Assembly: GCF_011075055.1 (NCBI RefSeq)
Contig: NC_058155.1
Span: 4,824,001 to 4,888,000, forward strand
Reading direction: 5' to 3'
DNA: 64,000 nucleotides
Origin: Mangifera indica
Lineage: Eukaryota > Streptophyta > Magnoliopsida > Sapindales > Anacardiaceae
Below are positions 22,410-35,666 of the stretch, in pieces. Position 1 is the first letter of the stretch. Each line of letters opens with the position of its first letter. Made by a program: the position numbers and the translations under genes. Below the pieces are notes generated by a model, which saw nothing but the letters and a program-made list of their open reading frames with translations, was not told the DNA's origin and did not search any database.

Positions 22410-22861
22410 TAGGGATGACAACAGGGAGAGACGAGGAGGAGATCTCAATCCCCGTCCCTGTCCTCATATAGGATATCAATCTTCGTCTCCGTTACAAAGA
22501 TGACAAGTTTTTCCCATCCCTTCCCTAAGAAAAAAAATCCTCTCCCCATCCCCATGTGGAAAAATCCCCTTCATGTATCTTCTAAACACAACATAAATAT
22601 ATTAAATAACAATGTTAACTAAAAAATATAAATAATCTAAAACTATAAAAATATGTTAGCATTTTAAGTAAAGATATTAATATAAAAATGTAAAGATGGG
22701 AACAGGGATAGGGGCGAGGACGAGACATATATATCTCCGTCCCCAATTACGGGAATATTTTTTGTCTTTGTCCCCTTTTCCATTTCTATTAGAGAATCTT
22801 CTCTCTGTTAGGGTCAGAAAAGGTCGTAGACACTAAATTAGGACCAAAATTGTCATCTCTA
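22410..22861. mobile_element. Short hAT-type non-autonomous element, 452 bp
   Basis: The ends are TAGGGATGACAA and TTGTCATCTCTA (11 of 12 complementary), flanked by CTTAAGTT and CTTAATTT (7 of 8). The interior has 'CCCCGTCCC' runs near both ends, as in many plant hAT MITEs. No coding capacity. Confidence 0.72.
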
Positions 22862-25800
22862 CTTAATTTATACTTTAAACATATAAAAAAACTAACCTTA
22901 ATTTCTAACTCATTCCTTATACAGAAAAAGTAACCCCACACCCCAAACTTACATATTAATAATTATAATGATAATACATAGCAACAATAATGATCAGTCA
23001 CCTATCATGCACCAATTAACGAAACATGTTACTCTATTATCAACCAACAATTCTACCAATTAACAAAACATATTACACCATTATCAACCAACCAATCTCC
23101 TATATAAATTATAGCAACACTACAAATTTCAATGCTATGTAATCACCCGAATGGTAATACCACTTGAATCACTAGAATAGATATATTATACAATCAATTT
23201 ATATAAGGCAAAATACAAAACAACTCATCTCAAACTGTTTTTATCATTTGCTTCAAAAGTTTGGTTGTTGCTTTTTTAAAGATGGTTAGCCCCACAAATA
23301 AGAAACAAAAACCTAAATCTATCAGGTCAGCTATGAGATTTGGATTCACTTAACCTAATACGAGGATACACACAACACCATCAAGACTAAAATTCTTCAT
23401 GGAAAAGTAATAGAAAAATGTTCATCATTTCTAATGATATCTATATTCTTTTTAACAATAAAAGGAACCCTTGCAAAATTAACAAAAAAAAATCATGAAA
23501 GCAAAAATGTAGTTGGCAACAGGAAGACAGTTAGGGTTCTTACTATTGGTTAAGCAGTATCAACTAATAAACAAATGTAATAGATATTTTTCAGAAATAT
23601 AGTATTAATAGCTAATTGAAAGTAAACAAATAGACTATTAGAGTTTTAGTTAGGGTCCTTACTATTGAAGATGAAAACTCAAATATGATAGTGCACTAGA
23701 TGGCTACAGGAAGACAAAGATGAGTAATCAAAATTGTGGCTAACCGAAACAAACTTTTTAAGGCTACAACAACTTGCAAACTGGAAAGAAAATGAGACTA
23801 TTGGTCTGAAGAAAAGAGATGATGCTTGATTTATGTTTGCATGCTTGTTTAAGATCTAAAAAGGTAATTTTCAAAGAGAAAAAAGCATTGATGGAGGTTG
23901 CGCAGAGAGAAAATGCAATTGTGAAACACATGAAAGAGGAAAACTCAAGAGAAATGCAAGAGAAAGGGAGAGCTAAGAGAAAATATTTGTGCAAAAAGAA
24001 AGAAGTTTATATATTTTGATTCTAAATGGCACCGTTTTTAATCTCTCAAGCTGGATCACTACGAACCATGACTTAGCTCAAACCGAGCTGAGTTGATGGC
24101 TGGCTCATAGTTCAAATCAGGCTAAACTCTATTTGATTTGAGTTCAACTCGTTTTTTAGCCAAATCATATACCATGGCTCAATTTTGTATGAAACAAACT
24201 CAAATCAAGCTAAGCTAAATTGAGCAAGCTTCTGAGACTGAGTTGTCTCGACTCAGCTTGAATTCAAGCCTAAGCACAAAAATGTTACATCTTGAAATTT
24301 TTTCAGCAAATTTTAGATTTGGCTTTTTCATCTCTTAACAGTGATGATAAAACAATAGAGAAATATTCACCTGTTGTCCACCCACCATGCCTTTCAACCT
24401 TATCTTAGTTGTGGTTGTCTCTATGGGGAAAAGAAAAACTTGTAAAGTAATATTACATATACACAATTTTTAGTATATAATTACATATATAAATGATGTG
24501 TCATCATGTGATTGGATATTATTTTATCTTTAATTTAAAATTATTCAATCACATGATAACATATTATCTGTATACTCAATTGTGCACTCACAAGTACAAG
24601 GAAATCTTAGGTTTTCAAGTATTTGGATTGCCACTAATATTTGTAATATTTGATTTACATAAAACTAATGTTTCGAAATTGGTTCGGACATCCACCAAGT
24701 AGAGGGAACAATATGATTCAATCAACAGTCAAACTGATTAACTATTTAAAAATAATATTCAAAAAATTCTATATAATTTATCATATTTTATATATTAATA
24801 AATAAGGTTTTGGGTTTAAGTTCTAATAATAAATTTTAAAAAAATATTTTTTTTATGTTGATCTAATCAAACCCAGTTTTTTATCCGATCCAATTAAACG
24901 ATTTGAATGGCTCAATCCAATCAAAAAGTGGTTTAACTCTAAAAACAGTTTTTAAACAAACCAAAACTATTTTAATTGGTGGGTCCTAATTCAACTGATC
25001 GAATCAATTGATCCAATCTGGCTTTCAAATCCATGCTTAAAACATGTCATTCAAAATATTCTTTTTTTTCATGTACTACTTTGCCCTTTAATCATATATT
25101 TAATGAAACATTTAACATGAATTAAAAATAATTCTCAATTTGGCCAATCTTTTAATAAACACTTAACATGATAATTAAACTTTTCGAAATTAGTTAAACA
25201 TATGTAATTCCCTTCCTTGGCCATAATCTTCTACTATTTTTAGATTTTTCAACCCATTCTAACATCCTTTGAAATTGTAGTTTCAAAATCACCATTTTGT
25301 GATCTTTATCTTCTCTATAGGCCCAAATCAGCCCAAGTTCCCTTGTGAGGTCCGTTTGCGGATTTTGGTTGGGAGGTAAAACAGAAGAGTTGGAACTTGG
25401 AACATAATGGTAATTATAGATGATAATAGGGAATTTACAATAGGCAAATACAAATTTTTGAACGTCAAATAAGATAATACAAATTGTACATTTCAAAAAA
25501 TACACATATGATTAAATTATTAGAATCGTTGCATGATCATATTGATAAGGCCAAATAACTATTTTTTAACCATGATTTGATGGAATAATATATTCACATT
25601 CGCTAAATTTGACAAAGCTGATTTTTCACTTATATATTAAATTTTTTAATAAATTTTATTAACTTTTTTATAAAATTATTGAAAAAAAATAAGAGAACTC
25701 TCAAAAATCTTACTTTGATCTTAAAATTTTATTAAGTAATTTTATATGTTAATTTATATTAATTTCAAAATAATAAAAAAATTATTGATTTAAATATAGA

Positions 25801-26030
25801 TATAAATGTGAATGACGTGTAACTATCTATTTAGGGATAACTTATAATTTTAACAATATTAGGGATGCTAATCAATTTTAAGGAGGGATTTGCAAAAGAG
25901 TTTGTTAATGCTTTTGACATTTTTAAAATTTTGTTTCAAAATTAACTATTACATTTGAAAAAATATAACAAATCAAGGGTGTAAATGTTATAATATAAAC
26001 TATTGAGACTATAGTTATGTTTTAAAAATA
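22862..26030. other. Intergenic, no supported gene
   Basis: AT-rich with several short frames (23764-24019, 24493-24702, 25194-25505) lacking recognisable motifs. A stretch at 24050-24250 repeats GAGCTGAGTT / CTCAGCTTGA-like words in both orientations and may be an old inverted-repeat element. Confidence 0.4.
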
Positions 26031-26672
26031 GGCCAAATGACTATTTCCCACCCAAGTTTAAGTGTTATCGCAAAGACGCACCCGTAAGGTTTGAAAAACC
26101 CAAAATCCCACCCATCCGTTAAAAATCTCAGTTAGGGTTAAGGGTAAAATCGTCTTTTAATAAAAAAACTAAAGTCTTATTACTTCCTCCCCCCCCCCCC
26201 CAGCCAGCTTGAAAGTCTCACAATTCCCCCTACCTAAAGTTTGAAAAATCAAAATTTCTCCCCTAAGGTTTGCAAATCAAGGTTAGAGTCACCGAAGATG
26301 GTCGTCTCCGATGGTGTTGGCTTTCCCTCCCAAATCAACTCTCCTTGCTGATCACTTTCCAGCCACTAGCATAAGCTATTTACTCCGATGAAGATGAAAT
26401 CATATTTGTTGGATTGTCTTCGTCTCGAACAAAAATGATTTCGTCTTCATCGGATATGAAGATGATCGTCAGATATGAAGACGATCGTCGGAGGTCTCAG
26501 ACAGAGACGACGTGGCTGTCTTTATGATTTTTAAATTTTTTATTAAATAACTATTTTGCCCCTAACCAAAACTATGATTTTTAACGGATAAGTGAGATTT
26601 TAAGTTTTTCAAATTCAAGTAGTGTGATTTTGGAATAATACTTAAACTTGGGGGTGAAATAGTCCTTTGGCC
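26031..26672. mobile_element. GGCCAAA-terminal inverted-repeat element, 642 bp
   Basis: Left end GGCCAAATGACTATTTCCCA, right end the complement of GGCCAAAGGACTATTTCA. The flank TTTAAAAATA is perfectly duplicated (26021-26030 and 26673-26682). Related ends occur at 30723, 32271 and 55603. A 9-10 bp duplication and foldback structure point to a Mutator-type MITE. Confidence 0.8.
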
Positions 26673-26682
26673 TTTAAAAATA

Positions 26683-27250
26683 TATAAGGTGAATATGTAA
26701 TTTCCTAGAAAAGATAAAGAAAATATTCATACAGCTTTAGTAAATTATTTTTAAAAATAAATTTACACCCCAAAGTACCTCTAACCTCAATTATGATATT
26801 TAAGTAAAATTATATAAATACTCTTAGACAGTCAAAATTAACAAGTAACTCTGATAGATTGGTGAAAGGTTTTTGTAAATTTAAAGGATAAGAATTTGTC
26901 CCTTCATACCCTGTTGATATTATATGGCTTATACATATACTGTAATTAACCAGATAGTAACCAGTTAAACGGACAATTAAACATAACACAACTTAAATCC
27001 ATTTAAAACTCTGTGAACCAAAGAAGCTAGCCATGCATTAAATTCAGAACTTTGCCAAACAAAGACAAACTTATGGTTAGCTTGCACTGCAATCGAAGAC
27101 AGCATCTCTACCGATGTTATAACAAAATTTTTATCCCCTTTTTTCGCATTGTGATACCACAATGCTCATTAATTTTATTTTTCTGCGAGCTTCAACTAAA
27201 ACAAAGGCTTTCTTCTGCTAGCTTCAACTAAATCTAAAACCCACATATAT
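26683..27250. other. 3' flank of the sucrose transporter gene
   Basis: No gene seen. It should include the 3' UTR and poly(A) site of the minus-strand transporter. Confidence 0.5.
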
Positions 27251-29776
27251 TTAATGAAATCCAACCACTGGAGTTTCAGCTGCTGAAGCATCTGGCGGCG
27301 GCGATGGCAGGATGGTGAGTGCCACAATGCCGCTTGCTGCAGCAGCGACAGCTCCGGCAATGAAAGCGGGGATGTTGCCACCTCCAAATAGAGCATCAAA
27401 GGGTCCTCCAATTACAGACACCAACATCTGTAAAACCAGCAATCTGTTAACAATTTTTAAACGTATGGGACATTTTATGCTGCAATGAATTAGAGATGTC
27501 AAATGGATGGAATCAAAGCCATATCAAAAGTACCTGAGGAATAACTATAGCAAGGTTAAGAACTCCCAAGGAAAGCCCTAGTAATGTGAAAAAAAAAAAA
27601 GGAAAGTTCAAATAAACATTAAAAGGAACCTGAAATTTTTAAATTTGAAACAAGTTTAAAAAATGGGGAGAATTTTTATACCTTGGCCAGCAGTAGAAGA
27701 TTTGGAGAATATGGATGCTAAAGCAAATGGAACACTGAATGTAACCTGCAGAATAATGTGTAAGAAATTAATTGTTATTCAATAGAATTTAGAAATCAAC
27801 TTAGTTTCTACCATTAATTACCAACTCATGAAAGTAGCCAAAGGGAACAATATCAACTTGAAGATCAAACATATAAATTTATTAATAAAAATAAAATTGA
27901 ACTTTTACGATAATGGCAAAAGTTTGAGTTGGGCAGCATACTGTTAGCACAACAGTTCGCCTAACCAAGACAAATTAGTGAGTATTTAAAATAGAAAAAG
28001 CGCATTGATTGACAAAATTAATCGAACCCATTCTGATCCAATCAAATCATTCAACATGGCGACATTCAAATAAATTAAAATATTTCTAAATATATATATA
28101 TATTTTGCTGTAGAGAGATCAGAATGAACCCAAATTACTGTTTTATGTAGAACCCAAATTCTATACAATTAATCAATTAATTTAGCAAAAAAAATTATGT
28201 TCCAGTTTTATATTATAAAAATAGTTCATGCTTGCAAGTTGCAACATGCCTTATATATCCTGACAAAATCATGCATTATTTTTTAAAAAATAATAGTAAT
28301 CTACTCGTCCAAAAAAATGCGAAGAGACGCTAAATTCAATTGACTCAAGTAAATTTCATTAAAAAATATTTAATTCCCCTAAATTTTATCAAACAGGAAA
28401 TGCTACGTCCCAATCAGAATTTGTCACAATTTTCAATGAAGAGAGAAGAAGATAAAGTTAGAAGAAAAAAACGATATCCATTTTCTATGGTCACGAGTTT
28501 AAACTGTAATAAAACTTACTGCTTGTGGGATCCCCATCACAGCGAAGATGGCCAAAGCACCAACTTTAACACCAACCGGAGGTGGCAAAATATGGCCGGT
28601 GGCGGCACTGTTCGCTGCGGCCACCTCTCGCCGATTCGATTCCGCCAATTTGGTGATCAAAAGAGTCATGGCCAAACAAAACGCCAGTAAAAAATTTACA
28701 ATCCCCCACAGCCGCTTCACCCCACCAACCGCACGTGCCAAAAACTCAACCCCGAGAGACGTCAGCCCCAAAACGACGGCATTTAGCATTAAACCCAAGG
28801 CTCCTGCCCGCACGCCCGCGTTGTACATTCTGAGCTCCTCCGCGTTCCCCTTCGAGTTCCCGCCGTAAACTTCCCGCCCCATCCAGTCTGTATCAAACAG
28901 CAAGAACGGGAACCATGCGATCCAGTTGAGTGCCGTCACCAGAAGAAGAATCCGCATGGGTTTTTGTAAACCCTTTAAGGCGCCAAAGATTTCTCCGAAA
29001 AACGGCACTTTTGACGACTCCTCTCCGACTTTTTCTTCGCCGGATCCTTTGTTTCCAGCATTTTCCCGTGACCAGGGGCTGTCGCGTACGTAACTCAGCG
29101 ACGCCGTTGTTAGCGTTAAGAGGAGTGTTATGGAGAGGATGAAACACGTCTTTAAATTCGCGCAGTAGGAATCACAAGATTTTGTTTTTGTAAACGGGAA
29201 CATGTGGTAGAGGCGAGTGTAGGAGCCGGCGGCAAAGCCGAGAACGTTACCGACGGCCATGAAGAAGGAGAAAAAATAGTTAGCAGCACGAGTTTTCTTG
29301 TAGCTATTCCCGGAAAGATCCGCCAGAAACGCCCGGCAGGGGCCCTGAAGCGTGTTGTTCGCCACGTCTAGGATCCAAAACCCGAGAACGAAGATGGCAA
29401 TAGCCCGGGGTTTGATCTCCCGGGTCATTGAGTCTCCGAACAGGTGTCCCAAATCGGCAGCGAAGCCGATGAGGAAGACGGCAATGGCGACAAGAATACC
29501 CCCGGCCGCAATGAAGGGCCGGCGGCGGCCGAAACGGGACGTGCATGTATCACTATGGAAGCCAACAATCGGCTGCACGAGCATCCCGGAGACGGGGCCG
29601 CAGAGCCAAATGAGGGAAGCCCATTTGTGAGGGATTCCGAGAAGCTGAACGTAAGGAGTGAGTAAAGACAGCTGAAGCGCCCAGCCGAACTGGACCCCGG
29701 AGGCAATAGAAGCCACCATTACAATCTTTTTATAAGACTGCGACGATGGCTGCTCTTGCTCCAGCTGAATCTCCAT
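27251..29776 (-). CDS. SUC2-like: Sucrose/H+ symporter (SUT/SUC family), 513 aa, four exons
   Basis: Exons: 29776-28520 (419 codons), 27745-27682, 27577-27534 and 27427-27251, all with GT-AG borders and consistent phase, total 1542 nt. The exon layout (one large first exon ending in GIPQA, then three short ones) matches known dicot type I sucrose transporter genes. Twelve hydrophobic segments of the MFS/GPH fold are expected. Visible hallmarks are [21 protein letters not shown] with conserved His50, SRFGRRRPF (residues 80-88), [21 protein letters not shown] with Asp137 and Arg148, and [12 protein letters not shown] near the C-terminus. It should sit in the plasma membrane and couple proton entry to sucrose uptake, as in phloem loading. 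No lesion is seen. I infer the subfamily from sequence pattern; the exact orthologue is not settled. A truncated tandem copy lies at 1-18356. Confidence 0.95.
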
Positions 29777-29844
29777 CTTTGGTTAAAGCTTAGGAGAAAA
29801 AAAGATAAGAGGAATGTTGTGTTGAATTTGCGGGGATTTGTATG

Positions 29845-29853
29845 AGAATTTAT
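29845..29853 (-). promoter_or_regulatory. Possible TATA box of the sucrose transporter
   Basis: On the minus strand the sequence reads CACTTATAAATTCTC, about 70 nt upstream of the start codon. Position and sequence fit a TATA box, but nothing else confirms it. Confidence 0.35.
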
Positions 29854-30722
29854 AAGTGAATTTGAGTTAAGTTGCGGTGCATGAAGGGCTGCATCTGGCG
29901 AGATTTCGGAAGCAAGCTTATCCAATTTTTGAGTTGTTGTCTGAGTGTTAATAGTGAGGGGGTGGGGGGTACAGAGTCAGGGCGACACCTGGAGAACAGT
30001 AATAAATCTTAATTACTAAGATTAGAAGGGAAATTAAATTTTTGGTATATAATTGATTAATGGGAATTTATTAGAGTTAAGGCTTTGGTTGTTTTATTTT
30101 TTCAGGGGTCTCTGCAGTTGAAAGTTGAAACCAACACCTTATATGTTATGAAAGTTGAGACCAATACCTTTTGTGACAGATCTCGTATTGCCTTATATAT
30201 TATGATGTGTCTACTAATTATAAACATAATTAATAACTAAGGTATTTAATGATAATTAGATGAGATTATAATATAATATAATATAATATTATTTTGGCAA
30301 ATTAATAATATGGGAATCGAACAATATTTTATATCAGTTTATCCAAATGCTTGCGGCTGTTAAAATCACTGGTCACTCAATTTCAAAATAAATGTCACGG
30401 GCTTACATACTTGGCTAGCAGTGTAAGCTGTTGTTTTAATAATTAAAGCGGATTATAAACCATTTTGAGATCCAAATTTGATTGAATTGATTAGACTGTT
30501 TTGACCAAACCTGAAAAAATTTAGTTTAATTATATGTCCTTTACACAATGAATTTAAATTTATAGATAATTTTTAATTTAAACTTTGCAAAATACATGTA
30601 TTGAAATACTATTATAAATTAATTATTCAACATAAATATTACAACACAAATTGAAACAAAAATCATTTAAATGTTGATGCTTCAATCTTTTTCTCTTCTT
30701 AGTATATATGTATTAAAAAATA
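29854..30722. other. Upstream region of the sucrose transporter, no gene
   Basis: Contains the probable promoter. No ORF or repeat is identified apart from a short ATAAT repeat near 30270. Confidence 0.4.
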
Positions 30723-31693
30723 GGCCAAACGACTATTTCCCACCCAAGGTTTAGCGTTTTCTCAAAAGTCCCCCCTTTAACTATGGAAACACCAAACACC
30801 CACCCATGGCTGGTTAGATTTAACCAAACCCTAACGGCTGAAAATTTTATCTCCTTTTGCCCCCCTAAACTTTAAAAACTGAAATTTTCCCCCCGCCTAA
30901 GTTTTAAAAAATGGCAGTTTCACCATAGGGTTTGGTTTTGAAATCTCCGGCGACCCCTCCGGCTCCGTTGCCGACGGCCGCTCCCTCCGGAAGCAACCTC
31001 TCCTTCCGGCGATCTCTTTCCTCCCATTTGGAGGTCTGATCGGCGCCCGGAGACGCCGTGGGAGACGAAGACTTCGTCGGGAAGACGAAGTTCTTTGTCT
31101 TCCCAGACGAAGCCGACGTCGTCATCCTCGTCTGGGAAGACGGTCGTCTTCCCAGAGGTCTTCTTCTGGGAAGACGATCGTCTTCCCAGACGAAGACGAC
31201 GGCGTCGGCTTCGTCTGGGAAGACGAAGAACTTCGTCTGGGAAGACGAAGAACTTCGTCCTTCGTCTGGGAAGACGAAGAACTTCGTCTTCCCGACGAAG
31301 TCTTCGTCTCCCACGGCGTCTCCGGGCGCCGATCAGACCTCCAAATGGGAGGAAAGAGATCGCCGGAAGGAGAGGTTGCTTCCGGAGGGAGCGGCCGTCG
31401 GCAACGGAGCCGGAGAGGTCGCCGGAGATTTCAAAACCAAACCCTAGGGTGAAACTGCCATTTTTTAAAACTTAGGGTGGGGGAAAATTTTAGTTTTTAA
31501 AGTTTAGGGGGGCAAAATTAGATTCTATTTTAGTTTATTTTTAATATTTTAGCCAAAATGACGATTTTACCCCTACCACCGTTAGGGTTTGGTTAAATCT
31601 AACCGGCCATGGGTGGGTGTTTGGTGTTTCCATAGTTAAAGGGGAGACTTTTGAGAAAACGCTAAACCTTGGGTGGGAAATAGTCGTTTGGCC
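30723..31693. mobile_element. Foldback GGCCAAA-terminal element, 971 bp
   Basis: A perfect 9-bp flank TAAAAAATA (30714-30722, 31694-31702) bounds ends GGCCAAACGACTATTTCCCA and its exact complement. The two halves are complementary almost to the centre, which is built of GACGAAG/CTTCGTC and 'TGGGAAGACGAAGAACTTCG' modules. The frames on both strands encode mirror peptides and are not genes. Mutator-type MITE by duplication length. Confidence 0.88.
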
Positions 31694-31702
31694 TAAAAAA
31701 TA

Positions 31703-32261
31703 CTCCAATTATGTTCAAACCCTGAATATGTTAAAGTTTGACTGAAAATTTTGATCGTAACTTTTTGTAAATTGGAAATATTGTACCCAAATATTCTCCA
31801 CCATTCATCTAATAAAAAATGACACGTAAATAATTACGCAATAGAATTCACAACTTAGAAAAAGAATTGACACAAAAAAAATATATAAATTTAATACATA
31901 CTAGGTTGTGTGTATTTGCAGGTTTAGTGGCAAGCTAACGTGAAAGCTCTTCTCACAATCTCAAAACATTCTACTATCTTCTAATAACTTCACAGTCATA
32001 TTGAAAGGCCAAATTCAAGTAATACACGACTACATAAATACCTCAACACAATGTCCTATCCCACCTCATCTTGATAATCTAAGTGTAAGGCTTATAGAAT
32101 TTCTTTTTATTCTTGAACATCTTCTTTATCCTCATCCTAACTTTATACATTCTATCATATACATATTCTAACGCAAGCCTCTTATCTGAGTTCACAATAC
32201 AAAACAAATGCATCAATGAATCCATAACTTTCACAATTACACCTATTTTGTTCCAAAATTC
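31703..32261. other. Intergenic spacer, no gene seen
   Basis: AT-rich with no recognisable feature. Confidence 0.4.
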
Positions 32262-33554
32262 ATTATTTAATGGCCAAAGGACTTATTCCCACCCAAAGTT
32301 TACTCTTTTTCCAAGTTTCCACTCATTAACTTTCAAAAACTCAAATACCTACCCATCTATTAAAATTCATTGTTTGGTTTAAGAGTAAAAATATTATTTA
32401 GTGAACAAAATTTTAAAAAACTAAAAAATTATCACATTCCCCCCCCCACCTTTAATTTAAAAATCTAACAATTTCTTCCACCAAAGGTTTGAAAAGTGAC
32501 CATTTCTCCCATAGAGTTTTGATGTCTTTTCCTAGTTTTTTTTATGAGCTTTTCTATCGTTGTCTTCGTCACTGTTTTCCTCCAAGTACACTCTCTCTCT
32601 CTCTCCAATGCTTCCTCTCCCTCCAAAAGTCGTCAATTTTGTTTATGAAGGTTTTGATAGATGAAGGAAATAAGATAGACCAAAACCAATCTTTGTAACA
32701 TCCCTCCTTAGAAGTACTATCCACCGAAAGAGAAATGTTACGAATTAATATCCGGAGCATCTATTTTTTTCTTTTAAAATACTTTAAAATGAACGCATCA
32801 CTAAAAGTGTTTAGAAATTATTCTAAGAAAATTAAAAATCTGGAAACGAACAAACGATGTATATACTCATATGCAAACTCATCTAAAAGCATCTGAAAAC
32901 ATGGAATAATCCTATACAACTGTACAATCATCTTAAAAAGGAAAACAATCAACAAGAACATGTGACTGTATGCATATAATATAAACTAGAGATAACCTGC
33001 ACCAATTAGATCTATCTTCGCTGACCTGACCTTGTCTCATAGTTACCTCGATCACCTGTACCTACAATCATGAAAGAAAAGGAAGTGAGAGATAAGAACA
33101 CTTAGTAAGGGATTTGACACTTTTCTAAGCTCGAGCTCTCTTCCTTTTTCTCACTACACCATTTTTGAATCTGAATTGAGCTCTACTACAAGCATGCTCT
33201 ACTGCAAGTGGACCCTACTAGGGGTCTATGTCCTATTACGGATGTACCCTACTGCGGGCAGTGTAGTGTATAGTGTCCCTTCATAATTCATAGCATGCAT
33301 TATATCTTACTAATTTTGCTTCCATCTAAAACTATTCATAACTCACCAAACCATACTCTTAGGACGACCCCTGAATATTGAGCCCCAAATTGCTTTTCTT
33401 TCTTTTCTTCTTTTCTTTTTCTCTCATTTCTTTCCTTTCCTTTCTTTCTTTCTTCCTTTCCTTTTTCTCCTCCTTTTCTTTCTTTCTTTCTTTCCAAAAA
33501 CTGTAAAATACTGTTCATGGGACTGTTCATGTGGTAAGGCAGCCTTCTTTTTCA

Positions 33555-34036
33555 TATAATTTAATAGTCCCAACGGTCTCTAATTTATACAAGCTATATA
33601 TCGTTGAAAAAAGGATTCAAAAAGCTTTCCAACAAGGTATAATAGCACTTATGATTCATTAGATAAGATAGTCAAAACGTGAGATAAAATCAGTGGCAAA
33701 AAACTGTCTTCACTATTTATTTAGTAAAACAGTCCTTTTGGTTTATATAATATTTAACAGTCCAAACGATCTCTAATTCATACAAGCTATATATCATTGG
33801 AAAGAGGATTCAAAGAAAATTTCAACAAGTTATAATAGCACTCATGATTCATCAGATAAGGAAGCCAAAACGAGGGATGAATTCAGTGGCAAAAAACTGT
33901 CTTTATTGTTTATTTGGTAAGATAGTTTGTTTGTTCATACAATTTAATAGTCCAAACGGTCTCTAATTCATACAAACTATATATCATTAAAAAACAGATT
34001 CAAAGAGTTTTCCAATAAGCTATAATAGCACTCATG
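33555..34036. repeat. 191-bp tandem repeat, about 2.5 copies
   Basis: The phrase 'ACGGTCTCTAATT.ATACAA' starts at about 33572, 33764 and 33955. The third copy is cut by the nested LTR and resumes at 35667. It is internal to the gypsy-like LTR. Confidence 0.85.
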
Positions 34037-34040
34037 ATAT

Positions 34041-35666
34041 TGAAGGAATTTGGCAAGAAAATTAAAATTTTTAATTTATGTTCACATCATATGTAACAAT
34101 GGTATTATAAAGTTTACATGGTTTTTCAAGAAATAAAACATAGAAACATGTAAACTACCTTGTACCTTGTAATTTGATTTGAAATTTGGAAGTTTGAATC
34201 ACTAAAATAAGTGATCTCTTGACTTGCACCCTTCAAGGAAGAAAAAAGGAAGAAAGGAGAAGCTTTTCCCGACAAAGAAGAAGAAGAAAAGAAAAATGCA
34301 TATATTTCTTCATTTTTGCCTCACATTTATTACATTAAACTTGATATTTATCAAGTTACAACATGTGCTTAACTTTCATTGGTTGAAAATTAAGAGAAAT
34401 TGGAATTTGACACATGTTAATTAATTTGTGCCCAAAATTATTCATTTTAACTTTCTAAACAATTTAAAAGGTGTAAAATGATAATTTTGCCCCTTTTTCT
34501 GAATCTTATTCGAAAAGCACAATTTTTATCTTCGGAAAGTGCTAGCCAATCATGGATAAATATTTTCAGCTTCATAACACCATTTTCTTTCTTGAAATAT
34601 AGGTGTGACCTTCAAAGTTCATAGTGATGTAGCCGTAGGCTCCATATCGGACGATACATTTCATTATATCATTATATAACCTAAAACTGTCGTTAACCGA
34701 TATACTTCATTTTCCGCTACAAAATGAAGCTTCCACTGATCATGTGGTATCATCTAGCAATGTCTCATGACCCCTACATCACAATGAAATACAAGCTTCA
34801 CATAATATCAAATGAACCTTTCTTACTCACACTTACCATGTAGTCCAATCCCTCCGTCATTACATCCCGATTAAACTTGGATTCATGGAATGTCAAAATC
34901 CAATATTTAATCTTTTCGAATATCAAGTAATACATCATAACGTGCCACATTGAAACTCTTTTCATATGGTCTTTTATCTACACTAGCTAGTGTATTAAAT
35001 TTTCATGTTTCTCGATATTCGTATGGGAACTCAGGAGCAGTCGAGCTGACGGATCCCTGTATGATCATCACTTGTCCTCTCGCTCAAGCAACATATGATC
35101 AAAGCGGCTTCTGAACGAGATATGATTAGCCTCGTGGTATACACTATATGAATCATACGTTCCGGAACGAAGCACAACTGTGATATCTCAAGTCAAAGGT
35201 CTATACACTAGTATGATTCACGATGTATCATTGACTACATATTAATGCCCATGTGATCATCGTTCAACGGTCACGTTCGATAAACAATATAATAAAATAA
35301 CCTTTGATAAGTTCTCTAACTATCAAATGGTTCCATTGTTTACCCATGTGTATATCCACCATGTCTAATGTCATCCATTGATATACTGTGGTGATATAGC
35401 ACACACCCACTATGTAATACTATTGCCCAAATAGATTGCCTATGCAGGGAACGATTTGATGACGTTCATTAAAACTCATCGAGACCTTTCACATGTCATA
35501 TGCATATAGTTAATATGGATGTAATATACAACTACAACATAGATATAAAAGTGACATAGAAAACATGTGAAGTATGACAGAACTCTTCTTTTATTAATAA
35601 TGTATATGCAAGATATAGAACCCTTAAACCAATTAAAGCGATTGGTTTTTAGGACATATTCTAACA
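34041..35666 (-). mobile_element. Nested solo LTR, 1626 bp
   Basis: A perfect 5-bp duplication GATAT (34036-34040, 35667-35671) bounds a segment that reads TGTTAGAATATGTCC...CCTTCA on the minus strand. Removing it rejoins the 191-bp repeat unit (CACTCATGAT-TCAGATAAGG), which proves the insertion. LTR-retrotransposon superfamily not determined; the TGTTAGAATATGTCC start is familiar from plant copia-type LTRs. Confidence 0.85.

Noticed and set aside
28548..29665. Several open frames on the plus strand and other minus frames across transporter exon 1
   Set aside because: They are antisense or shifted shadows of the GC-rich first exon and carry no motifs.
30904..31475. Overlapping open frames on both strands rich in FVFPDE / GRRRL repeats
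   Set aside because: They come from the self-complementary GACGAAG modules of a foldback element and mirror each other.
33375..33500. Lys/Glu-rich minus-strand frame (EKKERKGGEKGKEERKK...)
   Set aside because: It is the translation of a CTTT-type pyrimidine tract inside a solo LTR.
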